This document shows, in pieces, positions 1 to 10,863 of a stretch of DNA of 64,000 nucleotides. The notes below the pieces were generated by a model that saw only the letters and a list, made by a program, of their open reading frames with translations, made no database searches and was not told where the DNA came from. The position numbers and the translations under genes are program-made. The stretch comes from Cephalopachus bancanus (lineage: Eukaryota; Chordata; Mammalia; Primates; Tarsiidae): NCBI GenBank assembly GCA_027257055.1, contig JAPVLO010000122.1, positions 1,736,001 through 1,800,000 on the forward strand, read 5' to 3'. Each line of letters begins with the position of its first letter. Positions within the stretch are counted from its first letter, which is position 1.

Positions 1-4
1 TGTC

Positions 5-170
5 TTGCGTTTCTCATTTAATTCTCACAACTCTGTAAGTTAGTAACTGTTACTATCCCATTACAAACAAGATAATCTATAGATAATCTATTGAGAGGTT
101 AAATAACTTAGTGCAATTAAGTGGCAAAACCCAAACTGGAACCCAAATCCAACACAAAGTACTTGCTTGA
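5..170 (-). repeat. MIR SINE fragment
   Basis: Reads as the reverse complement of the MIR core: CTCATTTAATTCTCACAACTCT, then the degraded 'fractions of TTAAATAACTT...GTGGCAAAACC' part. Ancient mammalian SINE. Confidence 0.7.
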
Positions 171-660
171 AACTATTATGTTACATTAACTGTCTATGTA
201 ATAATGTTTCTTACACGGTGTCCACATCCAAAAAGTAAATATAATGCTGTCAACTAGGCCAGTGAAGATGCAGGAGACACTGGGAGGAGAGGCAAGGGGT
301 GGGAGCTTGCAAGGTGGTACCATTTATTAGTCTTTTTATTTGTTGTTTAAATTTTTTTAAATAATGGAAATAAGAAATACACAGAGAAAACATAATAAAG
401 CATTTAATAAATTGCATTAGTTACTCATTCAATATCAGATTTGCAACCCTTTGGTTAAGTGCAAGGCATGTATTAATAATATTTAAGCCCAGTACAGTAT
501 TTCTAGGATGGGCTGAATCCTACCTGTTTCAAAAGTATGTGCCCATCTCTCATGCACTGCTGGTATATGAGCTAAGTACACTCCTTCAAAAAAATAATTT
601 GGTAACATTTATCAAAAGCCCTGAAACTGTTTTATACTCTTTGCTCTGAACCCCATCTTT
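171..660. other. intronic sequence, nothing recognised
   Basis: AT-rich, with no gene, RNA or repeat that I can identify. Confidence 0.5.
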
Positions 661-674
661 AAAAAGCTAGTATT

Positions 675-970
675 AGCCGGGTTCGGTGGCTCAGCCTGTA
701 ATCCCGCGCCTTTGGGAGGCTGAGGTGAGTGGATTGCCTGAGCCCGTGGGTTCGAGACCCGCCTGGGCAGGGAGACCTCATCTCTACAATAAATCAAAAT
801 ATCAGCCGGGCGTGGTAGCGCATGCCTGTAATTCCGGCTACTTGGAAGGCTGAGGCGGAAGGATCGCCGGAGCCCAGCAGGTCGAGGCTGCGGTGGCCGG
901 AAGCGGCCACTGCACTCCAGTCTGGGCGACAGAGTGAGACTCCAACTCAAAAAAAATAAAAATAATAAAA
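675..970 (+). repeat. Alu, young type (GCGCC / deleted-linker subfamily)
   Basis: Full-length dimer, CpG-rich, with CCCGCGCCTTTGGG, a shortened GGGCAGGGAGACC, and right arm GTGGCCGGAAGCGGCCAC. Flanked by the 13-bp duplication AAAAGCTAGTATT at 662-674 and 971-983. Confidence 0.95.
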
Positions 971-1109
971 AAAAGCTAGTATTTAAAAAAGAGTTTTTAC
1001 TCAGATAGCCACTATATCATTTTATCTATAATGGCCATAAAATAAAAATTAAAAATAAATAAGCTTAATGACTCCCTAGAGTTGCTAAGTTGTTTTCTGT
1101 TCACCATCA

Positions 1110-1556
1110 CCCCTCTCACAGGATAACTATACTTCACCCAATCCATATAATTTCAAAGGGACTGTCAATCATGGCTTTCTGTGGTTCCAAAACTCACCCT
1201 ACCCACAACCATCGTGGCTGCCCTTGCTGTACCTCATGCCAGGTCCCAATGATTAGTTAAGAAACTGACAATTAGAATAGATCACCATCAAACCAGAACT
1301 TTACAGGTGTGCATCAGAAAAGAGAAGTTGTCTTTCAAGTGTGGTTGCTAAACTAAAAATGTCTGAGAAGCTAGGAAAATCCAGAAACAGAGACAAAAAT
1401 AAACCCCATGACATTGAGATCTTGAATCTAGTTGTTTTCAAAGCCATTCCATCCTTCTCCACACAGAATTCCCAGTAAATTCATTTTTCAACTTAATAAA
1501 GTTGTGTTAAGTTTTTAATCACATGTAACCAAAAGAATCATGACTAACACTAAAGA
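1110..1556 (+). repeat. possible ancient LTR-type remnant
   Basis: The segment ends with AATAAAGTTGTGTTAAG...GACTAACAC, which resembles the 3' part of old mammalian LTRs (polyadenylation signal, then GTTGTGTTAAG and CTAATAC). Family not certain. Confidence 0.3.
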
Positions 1557-1616
1557 AGAATGGTTAACTAAGTAATGTACATCCATTCAATGAAATAACA
1601 GTGACAGAATCATGTA

Positions 1617-1830
1617 ATTGTTAAGAACATGCACTTAGGAGCCTAGGCTAACTCCTGGCTGTGTTACATATTCCTATATATTCTTGGGAACATTACTTAA
1701 CCTTTCTAAGTCTCAATTTCCTCATCTGCAAAACTGAATAATAATAATACTTACTTCATATGATTGTTAGGAGAAGTAAATGAGTTACTATTTACAAAGT
1801 GCCCAGAACAATGCCTAGTATTAATAAATA
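1617..1830 (+). repeat. MIR SINE
   Basis: Follows the MIR order: GTTAAGAACATGCACT, GGAACATTACTTAACC, CTCAATTTCCTCATCTGCAA, then AATAATACTTACTTCAT and GTGCCCAGAACAATGCCTAG. Confidence 0.85.
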
Positions 1831-2953
1831 TATGTATTTTTAAGTAAATAAAATAACGAAGTAGTATACAAAGTTGAACTAAACCATATCATAACACTGA
1901 TGTTTAAAAGAAATCTGTGCACAGACACGAGAAAAACTATTTTTTCAGAAGCAAATATATAACTATTTATCAAAAAAGAAAAAAACTAAAACATGTCTCT
2001 GGTCTCATGAGACAGGATAAGTAAGATTATGTTCACACAAACCCCTCTGACCGTCCTCAGTGACAAAACATTCATCCTCAAATAGGAAGCACTTACTTAA
2101 CTGTCAAGCAGGGAATCATTAAATCACACATTGTATCACATTTAACAACAACAGCATTTACCAAGTAAAGCTTAAGAATTTAAAAAATAAGTGTATTTTC
2201 CTCCAGCTAATTAGTTTTCAAGAAAAAGCACAAATGTATGAGATGTAACCAATTCTTAACCCATATAGATGAAGAGAAGCAAATATTATAAGTAATTTCC
2301 CCAAAAAAATTCCTATTTGGTTTTCTAATTAATCTTTGTTGAATACAATCATTTTTATTTAAATATAGGTTAACTTGCCTTCTTGAGATTCAAAAAATTC
2401 CAGACCTAATAATGAAGCCATGATTGGGAAGACTTAATTCAGATTTCACAATCTATCACTGGATCTGCTCTGCATCATGCTTTGAATTCCTATCAACCCA
2501 TTCAAATTCTCTCTGCCTTTCTTTTGGTTTGGTTTTTAATTATGTTACCCAGAAATTTATTTTGGAAGTAATAAAAGAATTAAAATTAAAACTAAGTGTT
2601 TTTAAAACTTACTCCTTTACAGATGAGCTAGATCACAAGCCTCTTTCTCTTGCCCACAATGAATACTAATGCAGAGTCAAAGATCTACCACTGAAGCATT
2701 ACAATTTAGTTTAAAGCCTTATCAATCAGTTATAAAGCCTCCACAATAAATATATTACTCCTTTATCAATAGTGGAGAATTCTTTGTTCAAATTCTAATA
2801 TTTATTTATTATGGTAAATAGGCTTATGAGGTCAAACTATTAAGATAAAAGGAATTTCAAATTAGATTATCTAACAGAAAAAATATTTTTCAGTAATATA
2901 TCTCTAACATTTCCCATGAAGGAACTAAAATTATGTTTAAAAAGTCAAACATT
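1831..2953. other. intronic sequence, nothing recognised
   Basis: AT-rich. An open frame at 2424-2669 has no recognisable similarity and no splice context that would support it. Confidence 0.5.
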
Positions 2954-3250
2954 GTCAGGCATGGTGGCTCACATCTGTAATCCTAGCACTTTGGGAGGCT
3001 GAGGTAAGAGGATTGCCTGAGTCCAGGGATTTGAGAGCAGCCTGAGCAACTTGGCAAGACCTCATTTCTACAACAAATTAAAAAAATTAACTGGGCATGG
3101 TGATGCACACCTGTAATTCCAGCTACTTGGAAGGATGAGGTAGAAGACTTGCCTGAGTCCAGCAGGTCGAGGCTGAGGGAGCCATGAGTATGTCACTATA
3201 CTCCAGCCTGGGTGACAGAGTGAAACTCCAGCTCAAAAAACAAACAAAAA
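2954..3250 (+). repeat. Alu, older type
   Basis: Full dimer with most CpGs decayed, ending CCAGCTCAAAAAACAAAC. Flanked by AAAAGTCAAA-type duplications on both sides. Confidence 0.92.
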
Positions 3251-3402
3251 AAAGTCAAATGTAAGATTTGCATAGCTGGAACAGCTTTCTAAATCGGGTT
3301 GCTTGGTTTGAGTTTTTTGGTTTTGCTTTTTTTTTTTTTTTTTGGTCTTTATTACCCTTATCTTCACACATGTATAAAAATTCATGTAAAAACAAAAAGT
3401 TT

Positions 3403-3624
3403 AGGTCAGGTGCGGTGGCTCACATCTATAATCCCAGCACTTTGGGAGGTCAAGGTGAGAGGACTGTCTGAGCTCATGGGTTCAAGACCAGCCTGGGCAA
3501 CTTGGCGAGACCTCATCTCTACAATAAATCAAAAACTTAGCCTGGCAGAGTCTGTGGTGGCCGTGAGCGTGCCACTACACTCCAGCCTGGGTGACAGAGT
3601 GAGACTCTGACTCAAAAAAAAAAA
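3403..3624 (+). repeat. Alu with internal deletion
   Basis: The left arm is complete. The right arm jumps from TTAGCCTGGCAGAG directly to CTGTGGTGGCCGTGAGCG, losing about 70 bp. Confidence 0.9.
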
Positions 3625-3727
3625 GTTTAGAGGAAAACAGAAAGAACCTAAAAGACTAATTAGTAAACTAAAATGTGTTAAGGAAAAACTACTAAGAAAT
3701 TATTCAAAACAAAATTTTCATATCTTA

Positions 3728-3905
3728 GGCAATATACCATAGTGATTAAAATACACAAACTTGGTTCAAATCCCAGCCAAAGTTACTTCTCTGTGTTTCA
3801 GTTTCCTCATCTGAAAATGGGAATAAAAACTGTATATACCTCACAGAGTTGTAAGGTTAAATAAATCGACATGTGAAAATTCAATCAATCTTAGCTGTTA
3901 TTGTT
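3728..3905 (+). repeat. MIR SINE
   Basis: CATAGTGATTAAAATACAC, CTTGGTTCAAATCCCAGCC, TCAGTTTCCTCATCTGAAAATGGG and TACCTCACAGAGTTGTAAGG follow the MIR order. Confidence 0.85.
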
Positions 3906-4514
3906 ACTGTTATCCATATCGCCCTTTAAAATATAACTTGTCTAAGCTTCTAGGTCTGAAATACATGCATACCAAGATATATATAGATGATATACATATA
4001 TAACAGTACTTCAACAAAACTTTTACTTGAGTGTTAACTCTAGAGGATATCCTGTTCAAAAATAAGGAAACAAACAAAACATAGTCTGAATTCAAGACCT
4101 TTCTGTTTAGCAAGCAATATAAATAAAACTATAATAAAAGGTAGATGGAGGCGTCAGGTAAACAGACAATCATATGGGACACTAAAGAACAAAAGCACCC
4201 AAATAGGGGCAAACACAGGGGTCCTGGCTGAGATAAACTCCAGAAATATGTTCTGAAGAACAATCATCTAGTTATTTCACTTCAGGGCATCACATTGTTA
4301 TTTATGTAATGTACATAGTTTTTAATATATTCATAAAAGAGTTGTAGTGTGTAGATCATTAAAAAAAAAGAGAGAAAGACCCCCAGCACACTATTCACCA
4401 TGCTCATGAATAAAGTTAAATACTCTTTGGTAACAATGAAGATAACAAACTAAATAAAATAAACTAAAATATAACCTTGCAAAGGTTACACTGCTTCTTC
4501 AAGAAACATTTCTA

Positions 4515-4803
4515 GGCCAGGCGCAGTAGCAGCTCACGCCCGTAATCCCAGCACTTTGTGAGGCTGAGGTGAGAGGATTGCCTGAGCCCATGAGTTACAG
4601 ACCAGCCTGGTAACTTGGCAAGCTCTCATCTCTACAATAAATAAATAAGTAGCTGGGTGTGGTGGTACACACCTGTAGCTCCAGCTACTTGGAAGGCTGA
4701 GACAGAAGGATCGCCTGAGCCCAGCAGGTTGAGGCTGCAGTGGCCATGAGTGTGCTACTGTACTCCAGTCTGGGTGGCAGAATGAGGCTCTGACTCAAAA
4801 AAA
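4515..4803 (+). repeat. Alu
   Basis: Full dimer, moderately aged, ending GGCTCTGACTCAAAAAAAAG. Duplication AAGAAACATTT at 4501-4511 and again right after the tail. Confidence 0.93.
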
Positions 4804-4904
4804 AGAAACATTTATTTCACCAGCAAATAAAAGCCATAAACTTACCAGAAGTAGATTATATTAGGACTAATGTCACAAGAACAACAATATTTTTGAATTG
4901 GGTA

Positions 4905-5215
4905 GAGATCTTTGAAAGCCTCTAATTCAACCCCCTCATTTTACAGACAAAAAGAAGCTGCAAAGTGTAATGGAAAAAACACTAACCTGAGAGTCAGAAA
5001 ACTGAATTTTGGTCTCAACTCTCTAACAGTGAAAGCCTGGGTAAATTATCTAAGTTTCCTCATTGATAAAATAAAAGGTTTGTACTAGATTGCTTCCAAG
5101 GTCCCTTTCTATTCTATAATTCATTTTATGAAACTGGAGAGAGAGAGAAGAAATTTGCCCAAGGTCACACAGCTAATTAACAGCAAATACTGCTCCTCAT
5201 ATTTCGTAACACTAT
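4905..5215 (-). repeat. MIR-family SINE, interrupted by a second MIR-type SINE
   Basis: CCCTCATTTTACAGAC at 4931 and GCCCAAGGTCACACAGCTAATTAACAGC at 5157 are two parts of one minus-strand MIR-like element. Between them (about 4962-5130) is a plus-strand MIR-type copy with GAGAGTCAGAAAACTGAATTTTGG and AAGTTTCCTCATTGATAAAATA. Nested ancient SINEs. Confidence 0.6.
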
Positions 5216-6089
5216 TCCTCTAATTTATTCTAAGATTTTTGAAATTATTAACAAAGATTAAGGACTTGATTAAACTAAACGACTTACTTCTATGGCTCTT
5301 CTATAGAAAATGAGCTTTAAATCCAAATGCAACAAGTACATGAGGTCTCAAGCTGGGTATTCCTTACTATACTTATTTAACTGACCTCAAGAAAGTTATG
5401 AAAATTTATGCTTAACTTCCCACCACCTAAAACTCCAACCCTCAGAAGAGATTATGTGTCATATAAAATTAAGATATGAGTTGTTATAAGTAATGATAAA
5501 TATTACATATATAATTCTGAGAATAAGATGTGAATTAAAATTCTTCATTTTATTTTATGTCCTGGTTATATTTAATGTGCATTTTTAAATTCAAGAGAGA
5601 TCAATTTAAACACTTTATGGTTTCATTTTTTAAGATTCTCTAGCTTTAAAAACATTAGAATAGAATAACCTAAGCATATTACTTCTGAAATCATATAAAC
5701 AATTACAAATAAAAGACTATATCGACTATGTTCATAGTTTCTCTTACAAAATTGAAAATCAGCCCCCCACAGTATTCTAAAATTCTGTGCTCAAATATAT
5801 TACAACGCTACTAAACTGTATAATAAGCAGTATTTAGTTCCCTTAAATGTCTTCAAAGCTTATTATATTTCACAGGGAATTTAGCAAGATTTCATGAAGA
5901 CTGATCTTGCTGGTTCCAGAAAATACTGAAAATCCTCAGAGGTAAAGCACAATAAAAATGCAAAACAATAAAAAAGTCAACAATAGTTTCATACTATTGA
6001 CTTGAGAGAATATTCAAAAATGTTAATGAATATATAAGCAAAGTTTAACTATATTTAGGGATTTTTAAAGAATCACACAATGTTTTTAC
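5216..6089. other. intronic sequence, nothing recognised
   Basis: AT-rich; no feature seen. Confidence 0.5.
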
Positions 6090-6228
6090 TTTTTTTTTTT
6101 TTTGAGTTGGAGTCTCACTGTCGCCCAGTGAGTGCAGTGGCATGCTCAAGGCCTGGAGTGCAGTGGCATGCTCATGGCCACCCCAGTCACAATCTGCTAG
6201 GCTCAGGTGATCCTTCCACCTCAATACT
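6090..6228 (-). repeat. Alu fragment with internal duplication
   Basis: Reverse-oriented right arm. GAGTGCAGTGGCATGCTCA occurs twice, 36 bp apart, a local duplication. It runs directly into the next Alu. Confidence 0.88.
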
Positions 6229-6531
6229 GTGAATTATTATTATTATTATTATTATTTTGAGTTGGAGTCTCACCCTGTTGCCCAGACTGGAGTGCAGTGG
6301 CACACTCACCGCCACCCCAGTGTTGACCTGCTGGGCTCCAGCAATCCTTCCATCTCAGCCTTCAAAGTAGCCAGAACTACAGGCGCATGCTACCATGCCT
6401 GGTTAATTTTTTGATTTATTGTAGAGATGAGGTCTCACCAAGTTGCCCAGCTTGTCTCCTGGGCTCAAGCAATTCACTTGCCTCGGCCTCCCAAAGTGCT
6501 GGCATTAGAGGCTGAGCCTACAGGCCTGGCC
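6229..6531 (-). repeat. Alu with (ATT)n tail
   Basis: Full reverse-oriented dimer. Its A-tail has become an (ATT)n microsatellite, about 8 units at 6232-6256. Confidence 0.93.
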
Positions 6532-6558
6532 CATTTTTACATTTTAAAATTGAATGGA

Positions 6559-6851
6559 GGCTGGGCTCGGTGGCTCAGCCTGTAATCCCAGCACTTTGGG
6601 AGGCCAAGGTGAGTGGATTGCCTGAGCCCGCGGGTTCGAGACCCACCTGGGCAACTTGACAAGACCTCATCTCTACAATAAATCAAAAAATCAGCCGGGC
6701 ATGGTAGCGTGCGCCTGTAGTTCCAGCTACTTGGAAAGCTGAGGCGGAAGGATCGCCGGAGCCCAGCAGGTCGAGGCTGCGGTGGCCGGGAGCGGCCACT
6801 GCACTCCAGTCTGGGCGACAGAGTGAGACTCCAACTCAAAAAAAAAAAAAA
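6559..6851 (+). repeat. Alu, young type (AGCACTTTGGG subfamily)
   Basis: CpG-rich full dimer with GCGGGTTCGAGACC (B-box), GTGGCCGGGAGCGGCCAC and GACTCCAACTCA. Confidence 0.95.
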
Positions 6852-7271
6852 TGGAATGGAATCTTAAGTTACTTTATCCAGTAGTACCTATTAAAGAACA
6901 GACATAATTTATCTCACCCTCCCCCAAAAATATGTCCCTGTAGTCCACTTTAAATTCTTATAGCTAAATATTCTTTCCATTGTTGCTAATTATTCCTAGT
7001 TCCATTGGTCCACTGTTCCAAGCCTAGTTGCTACACAGTTCTTACATTCTTGTCAAAAAAACTATACTGAAATCAATCTATTTCTTCCTAATATTTACCT
7101 GCTAGTTCACCTTCTAAAATAGGAGAACAGAACTATTCTATTCTCTCCCTTATTCTGAAATATCTGAAGACAGCCATCATGTCTCTTCTTCAGGTTAATG
7201 TATGGTCCACGGAATTCCTTTGGGTCCTAGGAACAGTTGGAGCATAATACACCACCACATTGCAAGTAACC

Positions 7272-7557
7272 TTTTTTTTTTTTTGAGTTGGAGTCTCACT
7301 CTGTCACCCAGACTGGAGTGCAGTGGCTGCTCCCGGCCACCGCAGCCTTGCCTGCTGGGCTCCGGCAATCCTTCCACCTCAGCCTTCCGAGTAGCCGGAA
7401 TTACAGGCATGCGCTACCACGCCCGGCTGATTTTTTGATTTATTATAGAGATGAGGTCTCGCCTGCCCAGGCGGGTCTCGAACCCGTGGGCTCAGGCAAT
7501 CCACTCACCTCAGCCTCCCAAAGGCGCGGGATTACAGGCTGAGCCACCGAGCCCGGC
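7272..7557 (-). repeat. Alu, young type (GCGCC / deleted-linker subfamily)
   Basis: CpG-rich reverse copy with the shortened GGTCTCGCCTGCCCAGG and AAAGGCGCGGG. Exact 15-bp duplication TGCAAGTAACCTTTT at 7261-7275 and 7558-7572. It was inserted beside the tail of the next, older Alu. Confidence 0.96.
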
Positions 7558-7572
7558 TGCAAGTAACCTTTT

Positions 7573-7782
7573 GAGTCGGGGTCTCGCTCTGTCACCCAGG
7601 CTGGAGTGTGGTGGCACGATCATGGCTCAACGATCATAGCTCACAGCCTTAACCTGCTGGGCTCAGGCAATCCTTTCACCTCAGCCTCCTGAGTAGCTGG
7701 GACTACAGGCATGCGCAACCACGTGCAGCTAATTTTTTGACTTTTTGTAGAGATGAGGTCTTGCTATGTTATGTAGTCTGGC
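7573..7782 (-). repeat. Alu, old type, truncated
   Basis: AluJ-like reverse copy with a local repeat (CGATCATGGCTC / CGATCATAGCTC). It stops after CTTGCTATGTTATGTAGTCTGG, so the 5' third is missing. Confidence 0.85.
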
Positions 7783-7940
7783 AATTAACTTTTAAAACAA
7801 TCACCACTTGTCAAATTTTGGTGTAATATCAAAGAACACTCACTCTAAAAAGGCTATAAAATATTTCTTCCTTTTCCAGCTACATATCTATATGAAGGTG
7901 GATTCTCTTTTCACATTACCTCAATCAAAACATTTAACAG

Positions 7941-8239
7941 GTCGGGTTCAGTGGCTCAGCCTGCAATCCCAGCACTTTGGGAGGCTGAGGCAAGTGGATT
8001 GCTTGAGCCCGGAAGTTTGAGACCAGTCTGGGCAACTTGATGAGATCTCATCTCTACAATAAAATAAAAAATTAGCCGGGTATGATAGCACATGCCTGTA
8101 GTTTCAGATCCTCGGAGGGCTGAGGCAGAAGGACTGCCGGGGTCCAGCAGTTCAACACTGGGGTGGCTGTGAGTGTGCCACTGCACTCCAGCCTGGGCAA
8201 CAGCGTGAGACTCCAACTCAAAACAAACAAACAAAAAAA
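7941..8239 (+). repeat. Alu
   Basis: Full dimer of intermediate age. Exact 14-bp duplication AAAACATTTAACAG at 7927-7940 and 8240-8253. Confidence 0.95.
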
Positions 8240-8253
8240 AAACATTTAACAGA

Positions 8254-9257
8254 CTAAAAGCAGAAGCAAAATCCAGCTGCCTTCCAGCCAGAAATCAAAG
8301 TGATTTGTAAAGATATGAAACAATGCCACTAGCCTAACTGTTTTGTTTTAAAACATATATATTCTTTGTAAAAATTTTTATTTATAATGTAATCGCTTTA
8401 TTGTTTTTAAATAAATGAATAATTAGATTTCAATGTGTCAATTTATAATAGCAAATATTAATAGACATAACCCACATAAACAGAACCTCCATGGGGTTCT
8501 CAGTAATGTTGAAGAGAGTAAAGCAGCCCTGAGACCAAAAGGCTAAAATACAGTCTATTTCTCAGGAGATTTCCAGACCTCTATCCTGTTCTCCATTTTC
8601 TCTCTCCTTTAATACGTAAATGTGCCTCTGTTAAGGAAGCACCTACTGCATATCTAGTCATGAGCTAAAATTCTTAAACATATAAATAACCCTGTCCTCA
8701 TCTAGCTAGTGCTTTCAAGAAATTAAGGGCCTGTGGGGCCATCTGGTACACCTTTATTTTTAACATCTCATTACTCAATCATCTGGAGTCAAATATTTTA
8801 ATTCTTCTAAGGAATGCAGTCTTTAAATATGGAAAGAGAGGGCTATAGTTTAATTGTACTATCATGCCATCTTTTTGACCAAACTACTCTCATTGTTTAC
8901 AAACAAGTAAAGCAAATTATTCATAACTGGTAGGATGAAGCAAGAAAGAAAATGCAAGTATCTGTACAATCAAACATTTGATTTTTACAATAACCCACTC
9001 AAAAGTACTCATGCACTGATAGGCAAAAAAAAACCCACTTGCTTATCTAGCCAATATAATACTACGTTTCTAGAATTCAGTAAAGCAAAACTGAACCTTT
9101 ATTTGAAAACTTTCTTAATTTCTTAAACCCTCACCCCTTTAATTATAGGATTATAGGCCAAAATGGGATGGAAATTACAAGTTTTTAAAAGATTCAACAG
9201 AAGCCTGGACAACGTAGCAAGACTTCGATTCAACAAAAATATGTTTTCAAAATTAAT
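8254..9257. other. intronic sequence, nothing recognised
   Basis: AT-rich; no gene or clear repeat. Confidence 0.5.
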
Positions 9258-9258
9258 A

Positions 9259-9556
9259 GGCCAGGCTCAGTGGCTCAGCCTGTAATCCCAGCATTTTGGG
9301 AGGCTAAGGGGAGTAGATTGCCTGAGCCCACGGGTTCAAGACCAGCCTGTGAAACTTGGTGAGACCTCGTCTCTACAATAAATTTTAAAAAATTAGCCGG
9401 GCATGGTAGCACATGCCTGCAGTTCTGGTTACTTGGAAGGCTGAGGCAGAAGGATCGCCAGAGCCCAGCAGGTCGATACTGGAGTGGCCATGAGCATGCC
9501 ACCGCACTCCAGCCTGGGTGACAGAGTGAGACTGAAAAATAAAAATAAAAAATAAA
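9259..9556 (+). repeat. Alu
   Basis: Full dimer that loses the final CTCCAACTC before an A-rich tail (GAGACTGAAAAATAAAAATAAAA). Confidence 0.93.
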
Positions 9557-9559
9557 ATT

Positions 9560-9881
9560 GGCCAGGTGTGGTAGTGTAAACCTTTAGTCTGAAGTACTTG
9601 GGAGGTTGAGCTGGAAGGATCACCTGAGCCCAGGAGGTTGAGGCTGGGGTGAGTTGTGATGTGTCACTGCACTCCAACCTGGGCAGCAAAGTGAGACCTT
9701 ATCTCTACAATAAAGAAAAATAAGCTGGGTGTGGTAGCACATGCCTGTAGTTCCGGCTACTTGGAAGGCTGAGACGGAAGGATCACTGGAGCCCAGCAGG
9801 TCGACACTGGGGTGGCCATGAGCATGCCACTGCACTCCAACCTGGCAATGCAGTGAGACTCCACTTCAAAAAAAAAAATTT
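9560..9881 (+). repeat. rearranged Alu: right-arm monomer joined to a left-arm end and right arm
   Basis: The first about 135 bp is right-arm-like (GGTGTGGTAGTGTAAACC... TGTGTCACTGCACTCCAACC). It then continues with the left-arm end CTTATCTCTACAATAAAG and a second right arm, so the copy carries two right-arm units. Confidence 0.85.
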
Positions 9882-10179
9882 AAAAATCCAATAGAAAATC
9901 TAGAACTGTACAGCTAAATACCTCTATGATCAAGGAATAGCTTTGGGGGCCAGAGGAAAGAAATCTACACGATATTTGTCATATAAATGTTTAAATTCTA
10001 ATATAGAGAGTCCTAAATCTTATTTTAGCTGTATTTTATTTGTAATGAAATAAAACTATATAAACATGATAATGGGGACACGGTAGGTAAGAAAGGAAGA
10101 AAAAGCACTGAGCATCAAAAAAAATCAGATTATAATCTTCGATTTTTGGTTTCAAATACGTCAAAACTTCAAAATAATA

Positions 10180-10490
10180 CCAGGTACAGTGGCTCACACC
10201 TGTCTGTAGTCTCAGCACTTTGAGAAGGTCGATGTAAAAAGATTACTTTGAGGAGGGCAGGGAGTTCAAGACCAGCCTGGGCAATACAGTGAGACCACAC
10301 CTCTACAATAAATTTTAAAACAAGCATGGTGACGCACACCTTATTCCTAGTTCTTTGGGAAGTTGAGGCAGGAGGATCACTTGAGCCCAGGAGTTCGAGG
10401 TTACATTGAGCTATGATCATGCCACTACACCCCAGCCTGGGCAACAGAGTAAGACTCCGTCTCTAAAAAATACATACATACATACAAACA
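10180..10490 (+). repeat. Alu, old (AluJ-like)
   Basis: Full diverged dimer ending GACTCCGTCTCTAAAAAATACATACATAC. The classic CCGTCTC end, not the younger CCAACTC, marks it as pre-dating the lineage-specific Alus. Confidence 0.88.
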
Positions 10491-10715
10491 TACAACTTGT
10501 ATAGATACAGCATATTTTTTAAAAGAATCCATTTTCAAAGCTAAGATTCCTTAAAAGTTCATCACATATATAATATTTATATATATGTACATATACACAT
10601 GTATCTCCTTGAAATTTTAATTTTTCTGTTACTACATAGCTAATTTAAATTGGTTCAATTTTTCAAGAAACAAAGTTTTTGTCTCCTTAATACAATACAT
10701 TCAAATTTCATTAAG

Positions 10716-10852
10716 TTTTTTTTTTTTTTTTTGGAGTTGGAGTCTCACTCTGTCGCCCAGACTGGAGTGCAGTGGCCGCTCCCGGCCACCGCAGCCTCGA
10801 CCTGCTGGGCTCCGGCGATCCTTCTGCCTCAGCCTTCCAAGTAGCCGGAATT
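10716..10852 (-). repeat. 5'-truncated young Alu
   Basis: Only the right arm is present, with CCGCTCCCGGCCACCGC and high CpG. Flanked by the exact 11-bp duplication AATTTCATTAA at 10704-10714 and 10853-10863, so the truncation happened at insertion. Confidence 0.95.
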
Positions 10853-10863
10853 AATTTCATTAA

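Noticed and set aside
612..950. Open frame with an [19 protein letters not shown] product, repeated at many sites on both strands
   Set aside because: It is the translation of the Alu sequence itself. Every such frame coincides with an Alu body.
6627..6640. GGGTTCGAGACC as a tRNA T-arm
   Set aside because: It is the B-box of the Alu internal promoter. No cloverleaf can be formed around it.
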